This document shows positions 5,084 through 8,125 of a stretch of DNA of 8,125 nucleotides, piece by piece (the first letter of the stretch is position 1; each line of letters starts with the position of its first letter). Below the pieces are notes generated by a model. That model saw only the letters and a program-made list of their open reading frames with translations. It was not told where the DNA came from and did no database searches. The stretch covers positions 1 through 8,125 of the forward strand of contig CAYRKT010000077.1 of the NCBI GenBank assembly GCA_964425005.1, read 5' to 3'. A program made the translations under genes and the position numbers. This DNA is from CAYRKT01 sp964425005 (lineage in GTDB: Bacteria; Synergistota; Synergistia; CAYRKT01).

Positions 5084-6496
5084 CTAAGGGATCACCTTGC
5101 CCGGGTTCAGGATCATGTTCGGGTCGAAGGCCCTCTTTATGCGGCGAAGGAGCTCGATGTGCGGCTCCTCCAGGAAGATGGGTAGGTAGTCTCGCCTCTT
5201 TAGCCCCACCCCGTGCTCGCCCGTGAGCGTCCCGCCCATCTCCTTGACCCTGCGGTAGAGCTCAGCCCTGGCCCTCTCCAGGTCGTCCCTCCAGGAGCTT
5301 CGCTCGTCGGGCACCAGGACGTTGACGTGGACGTTTCCGTCCCCCACGTGGCCGAAGTTGGCGAAGTCCAGCTTCAGAGGGGCGCATACCTCCTCCACCG
5401 CCCTGATGAGCCTCGGCACCTCCGAGGTGGGGACGGATATGTCCTCCTTCGCGTAGAACCTGTAGAAGTGCATCACCGCCTCGGGTATGGCCTTCCTCGC
5501 CCTCCACACCTCCTGCCTGGTCCTCGCGTCCTCGGCCACGAATACGTCGATGGCGCCTCCCTCCAGGCAAAGCTCTCCCACCCTCTCGTATAGGGAGGAG
5601 AGCGCCTCCTCGCTCTCGCCGTCCACCTCCACTATCAGGGAGGCCTCAGCCCCAAGCCCCGGGAGCTCCGCCTGCAGGTATCTGCTGGCCAGCTCCATCG
5701 CCCTCCTGTCCATGAACTCCACCGAGGAGGGCAGGACCCCTAGCCTCGAGGAGATCTTGAAGACCATCTCGACCGCCTCCTCGGCGCTCCCGAAGGGCGC
5801 CAGGAGGGCCGCAAAGCCCTTGGGGGCCGGGACGAGCTTCAATATCACCTTGGTTATGACCCCCAGGGTTCCCTCGGAGCCCACCAGCAGGTGGACCAGG
5901 TCGAAGCCCGCTGCGTCCTTCCTCCTCTTGCCCCCAAGCTGCAGGATGGAGCCGTCCGGCAGGACCACCTCTAGCCCCAGGACGTTGTCCCCGGTGGTCC
6001 CGTACTTCACGACCCTGTTCCCGCCGGCGTTGGTCGCCACGTTGCCCCCTATGGTGGAGACGTCCCCGCTGCAGGGGTCGCCCGCGTAGAAGAGCCCCGT
6101 CCCGGATAGTGCTTTGTTGATCTCGGCCGTTATCACCCCGGGCTCCACCACGGCCACCATGTTCACCGCGTCTATCTCCAGGATGGAGTTCATCCTCTCC
6201 AGCGAGAGTATTATCCCCCCCAGGGCCGGGACGCACCCTCCGGACAGCCCCGTGCCCGCCCCTCGCGGGACCACCGGGATCATCTCCTCGTTGGCGAGCC
6301 TCATTATCCGAGAGACCTCCTGGGCAGTCCTGGGGAGCACCAGCACCTCCCCCAGGTAGGGCCTGTCCCAGAACTGCGGGTGGACCTCGTCGTAGGAGTA
6401 GGCCTTGATCTTCTCCTGGTCGGTGCTCACCCACTCCTCCCCCACGATCTCCGCGAGCCTTCGCACGATCCCCTCGTCGACAGCCCTGTAACCCAT
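5084..6496 (-). CDS. glcD: FAD-binding 2-hydroxyacid oxidase/dehydrogenase, GlcD / D-lactate dehydrogenase type
   Basis: Flavoprotein of the VAO/PCMH superfamily that oxidises a 2-hydroxyacid such as D-lactate, glycolate or 2-hydroxyglutarate. 470 residues, typical length. The N-terminal FAD-binding domain (about 48-220) has the pyrophosphate loop VPRGAGTGLSGG (76-87), DPCSGDVSTIGGNVATNAGG (140-159), KYGTTGDNVLGLEVVLPDG (164-182) and GSEGTLGVITK (206-216). The C-terminal FAD-oxidase domain has FGHVGDGNVHVN (381-392) with metal/substrate residues H383 and H390, then TGEHGVG (425-431; E427, H428), and the usual end FDPNMILNPGKV. All key residues are present. The ATG at 6496 follows GAGGAGGGGGG by about 10 nt. 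It starts 27 nt after the HerA-like gene on the same strand, so the two are probably cotranscribed. No GlcE/GlcF, EtfAB or Fe-S partner is encoded in the window, so its electron acceptor is unknown. The symbol marks the family, not a proven substrate. Confidence 0.88.
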   Translation of the reverse strand: MGYRAVDEGIVRRLAEIVGEEWVSTDQEKIKAYSYDEVHPQFWDRPYLGEVLVLPRTAQEVSRIMRLANEEMIPVVPRGAGTGLSGGCVPALGGIILSLERMNSILEIDAVNMVAVVEPGVITAEINKALSGTGLFYAGDPCSGDVSTIGGNVATNAGGNRVVKYGTTGDNVLGLEVVLPDGSILQLGGKRRKDAAGFDLVHLLVGSEGTLGVITKVILKLVPAPKGFAALLAPFGSAEEAVEMVFKISSRLGVLPSSVEFMDRRAMELASRYLQAELPGLGAEASLIVEVDGESEEALSSLYERVGELCLEGGAIDVFVAEDARTRQEVWRARKAIPEAVMHFYRFYAKEDISVPTSEVPRLIRAVEEVCAPLKLDFANFGHVGDGNVHVNVLVPDERSSWRDDLERARAELYRRVKEMGGTLTGEHGVGLKRRDYLPIFLEEPHIELLRRIKRAFDPNMILNPGKVIP

Positions 6497-6497
6497 G

Positions 6498-6531
6498 CGA
6501 TCTAAGCCCCCCTCCTCGCGCCCTCAGATCG
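6498..6531 (-). repeat. Inverted repeat enclosing the FAD oxidase ribosome site
   Basis: On the minus strand CGATCT (6531-6526), which includes the last base of the ATPase stop region, is the reverse complement of AGATCG (6503-6498). It closes a 22-nt loop holding the GAGGAGG ribosome site, one base before the ATG of the FAD oxidase. A 6-bp stem is weak evidence; it could present or tune the ribosome site, or be chance. Confidence 0.25.
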
Positions 6532-8125
6532 GCATCTCGTCCTCGAGCCAGTCGGACCCCCGGGGCGGGGCCTCGAGCGATATGCCCGGCACCGGGGCCT
6601 CCAAAAACCTCTCGGCCAGCTCCGCTTCGTCCTCCTTGAGCCTCCTCCTCCCCTCCTCCAGGTCCAGCCCGTTGTGGGAGGCGAGCTCCTCGTCCCCCCC
6701 GAAGCCCTCGATCAGGACGGCGCTTCCCGTGGCGGAGCCCAGCGCCACGATGGGACCCGACACCAGGTAGCCGTACCTGCCCGTCTGCTTGGGGTTGGGC
6801 ATGGAGGAGTAGGCCTCGAAGGCCTCGTCCCCCTCGTGCTCCCTTATGACCTGGGCGTCGGCCCCGTGGAGCATACCGAAGCCGTAGACCCGGTTGTGGA
6901 GGTTCTTGAAGAGCTCGCCGTCTATGGAGGTGGTGGTCTGGCTTATGAAGGCCATGCCCAGGCCCATCTTCCTGGCCATCCTCACCGTGTCCCTGATGGT
7001 GGCCCGAAGGTCCCTGAGGTGCCTCCTCTCCTCCTCCGTGTCGCCGAAGACCTCCCGCGGGGCGTACTGGTGGGCCTCGTCGATCACCACCAGGCAGTTG
7101 AGGAGCTTACCCCTCGACCGACGATACAGGCTCTCCGCCTGGAACTGCAGGGAGAGCAACACGTCCCTCAGTATCAGCGGGCTGTTTCTCTCGGCCAGCC
7201 TCCTCCTGTCGAGCTGGTGCAGGTCCTCTAGCCCATCGGACCAACCCTCGGCGCCGGGGGGCAGGACCTTGCTCATGTCCAGTATCAGGAACGATCTCTC
7301 CTCCAGGAGCTCGGCCAGGACCTCCTGCAGGGTCTTCCTCCTCCTTCCGTCCTCGAGCCAGGTGGCGAAGTAACCCTTCCTTATCGCCTCCAGGGAGCGC
7401 GCCAGCTCCTCCTGCACCTCCAGCTGGCGAAGCCTGGCGACCTTCTCCTCCGCGCTGGTCCTCTGCACGTAGGTGCTCCTTATCACCCTCTCGAGGATTG
7501 GGACGATCTCCCTTTCCACCACCTCGGGCGTGAAAGGCCGATCCCTGAACGCCTCTACGGCGGGCAGCTCCCTGCCCCCCGTCCTCCTCCCCCTCGACAG
7601 CTCCTCCACCAGGACCCTCTCCAGCTCGACCACCGCCTCGTCCTTGCCCAGGCCCGCGACGGTGGGGAAGGGGGTGCTGGAGAGCAAAAGCCTCGCGAAG
7701 GTGATGGCGCTGGAAAGGGCCACGTCGCATATCCTCACCAGCCTCAAGCGCTTTCCCGCCGCGCGGACGAGGGCGTGGAGGCTGAAGGAGAGGTGGCTCG
7801 CGGCCCCCAGCTTGTCGTCGTAGAACTCCCCCTTTGGGTCCACCAGCAGGACGCTCATGGGACGGTGCCTGGCGAAGCCCACCGCCATGGAGGCGGCGAA
7901 GACGCTCTTGCCGGAGCCGGTCCCGCCGAAGATCCCGGTGAACTGGGCCTCGCCCCATCCGCCCTCCGAGTGGGGTCCGAAGTGCCTGAGGCCGAAGGGG
8001 ACCCCCACCCTGGTGCCGAAGGCGTAGCCCAGGTAGAACCTGCCGGGCCAGTCGGCGCTTATCCGCTCCAGCAGGAAGTGGTCGGGCTCGAAGAGGGGCG
8101 TGCCGGGGGGAGGAGGGGTCCTGAG
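6524..8125 (-). CDS. HerA/DUF87-family ATPase (DNA translocase-like), N-terminus cut by the window edge
   Basis: Partial. The reading frame stays open from 8125; the first GTG inside, at 8008, is not the true start, because the preceding 39 codons (LRTPPPPGTPLFEPDHFLLER... then WPGRFYLGYAFGTR) read as sensible protein joined to VGVPFG. In residue numbers counted from 8125 (533 visible), the features are: end of a probable HAS-barrel domain (about 15-50); Walker A GGTGSGKS (67-74); LLVDPKGEFYDDKLG (93-107), typical of HerA/FtsK-like ATPases; a mostly helical, charged insertion (about 140-270); LILDMSKVLPPG (280-291); Walker B LVVIDEAHQ (345-353, D349 E350); and a sensor-like FISQTTTSIDGELFKNLHNRVYGFGM (393-418). 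An acidic/basic helical tail follows. HerA forms hexameric rings that translocate DNA, usually with the nuclease NurA in end resection; no NurA is visible, though it could lie beyond the edge. A role in defence or conjugation-like DNA handling is possible but not shown. It is the upstream gene of the FAD oxidase. Confidence 0.85.
   Translation of the reverse strand, partial: LRTPPPPGTPLFEPDHFLLERISADWPGRFYLGYAFGTRVGVPFGLRHFGPHSEGGWGEAQFTGIFGGTGSGKSVFAASMAVGFARHRPMSVLLVDPKGEFYDDKLGAASHLSFSLHALVRAAGKRLRLVRICDVALSSAITFARLLLSSTPFPTVAGLGKDEAVVELERVLVEELSRGRRTGGRELPAVEAFRDRPFTPEVVEREIVPILERVIRSTYVQRTSAEEKVARLRQLEVQEELARSLEAIRKGYFATWLEDGRRRKTLQEVLAELLEERSFLILDMSKVLPPGAEGWSDGLEDLHQLDRRRLAERNSPLILRDVLLSLQFQAESLYRRSRGKLLNCLVVIDEAHQYAPREVFGDTEEERRHLRDLRATIRDTVRMARKMGLGMAFISQTTTSIDGELFKNLHNRVYGFGMLHGADAQVIREHEGDEAFEAYSSMPNPKQTGRYGYLVSGPIVALGSATGSAVLIEGFGGDEELASHNGLDLEEGRRRLKEDEAELAERFLEAPVPGISLEAPPRGSDWLEDEMPI

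Noticed and set aside
5487..6089. 200-codon + strand frame antisense to the FAD oxidase
   Set aside because: Ser/Pro/Thr-rich low-complexity translation typical of an antisense shadow; every residue motif belongs to the minus-strand oxidase.
8008..8010. GTG at 8008 as the true start of the HerA-like ATPase
   Set aside because: The frame remains open to the window edge and the upstream residues fit a continuing N-terminal domain; there is no good ribosome site before this GTG.
1..8125. CRISPR arrays, tRNA/rRNA genes, insertion sequences, toxin-antitoxin pairs, phage genes
   Set aside because: No regularly spaced direct repeats, cloverleaf, transposase or small gene pair was found on reading both strands; genes fill almost all of the window.

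Overview
The window is bacterial, GC-rich DNA (by eye about two-thirds G+C). Arg is mostly AGG, Ile often ATA, and strong GGAGG-type ribosome sites often precede GTG or TTG starts. Together with a tungsten-type aldehyde oxidoreductase, a pantothenate/sodium symporter and an M20 hydrolase, this suggests a thermophilic, strictly anaerobic amino-acid fermenter, possibly a Synergistota member such as Thermanaerovibrio. That placement is an inference from style and gene content; there is no rRNA or marker gene here.

Layout. Positions 87-3038 (+) form a tight three-gene operon: an M20 zinc hydrolase, a small two-helix YhdT/DUF997 membrane protein, and PanF, the Na+/pantothenate symporter. Gaps are 7 and 5 nt, and a plausible extended -10 promoter lies at 11-39. 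A clean intrinsic terminator follows panF at 3051-3087. Positions 3168-5042 (+) hold a monocistronic aldehyde:ferredoxin oxidoreductase (AOR) gene with its own AT-rich promoter patch, which is full of inverted repeats. A perfect 12-bp hairpin at 5052-5080 separates it from the convergent minus-strand pair: a GlcD/D-lactate-dehydrogenase-type FAD oxidase (5084-6496) and, upstream of it, a HerA/DUF87-family ATPase (6524-8125). The ATPase is open to the right edge, so its N-terminus is missing.

How they work together. The left operon imports a small carboxylate (probably pantothenate) and hydrolyses an amide. AOR and the FAD oxidase are independent redox enzymes that would handle aldehydes and 2-hydroxyacids made in fermentation; neither has an electron-transfer partner encoded in the window. 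The ATPase is a DNA-translocase-type protein sharing a transcript with the FAD oxidase for no obvious reason. No tRNA, rRNA, CRISPR array, insertion sequence, integrase or phage gene was seen. The longest gap between genes is 129 nt. I see no clear new system; the most interesting parts are the leader and terminator structures and the HerA-like/oxidase pairing.
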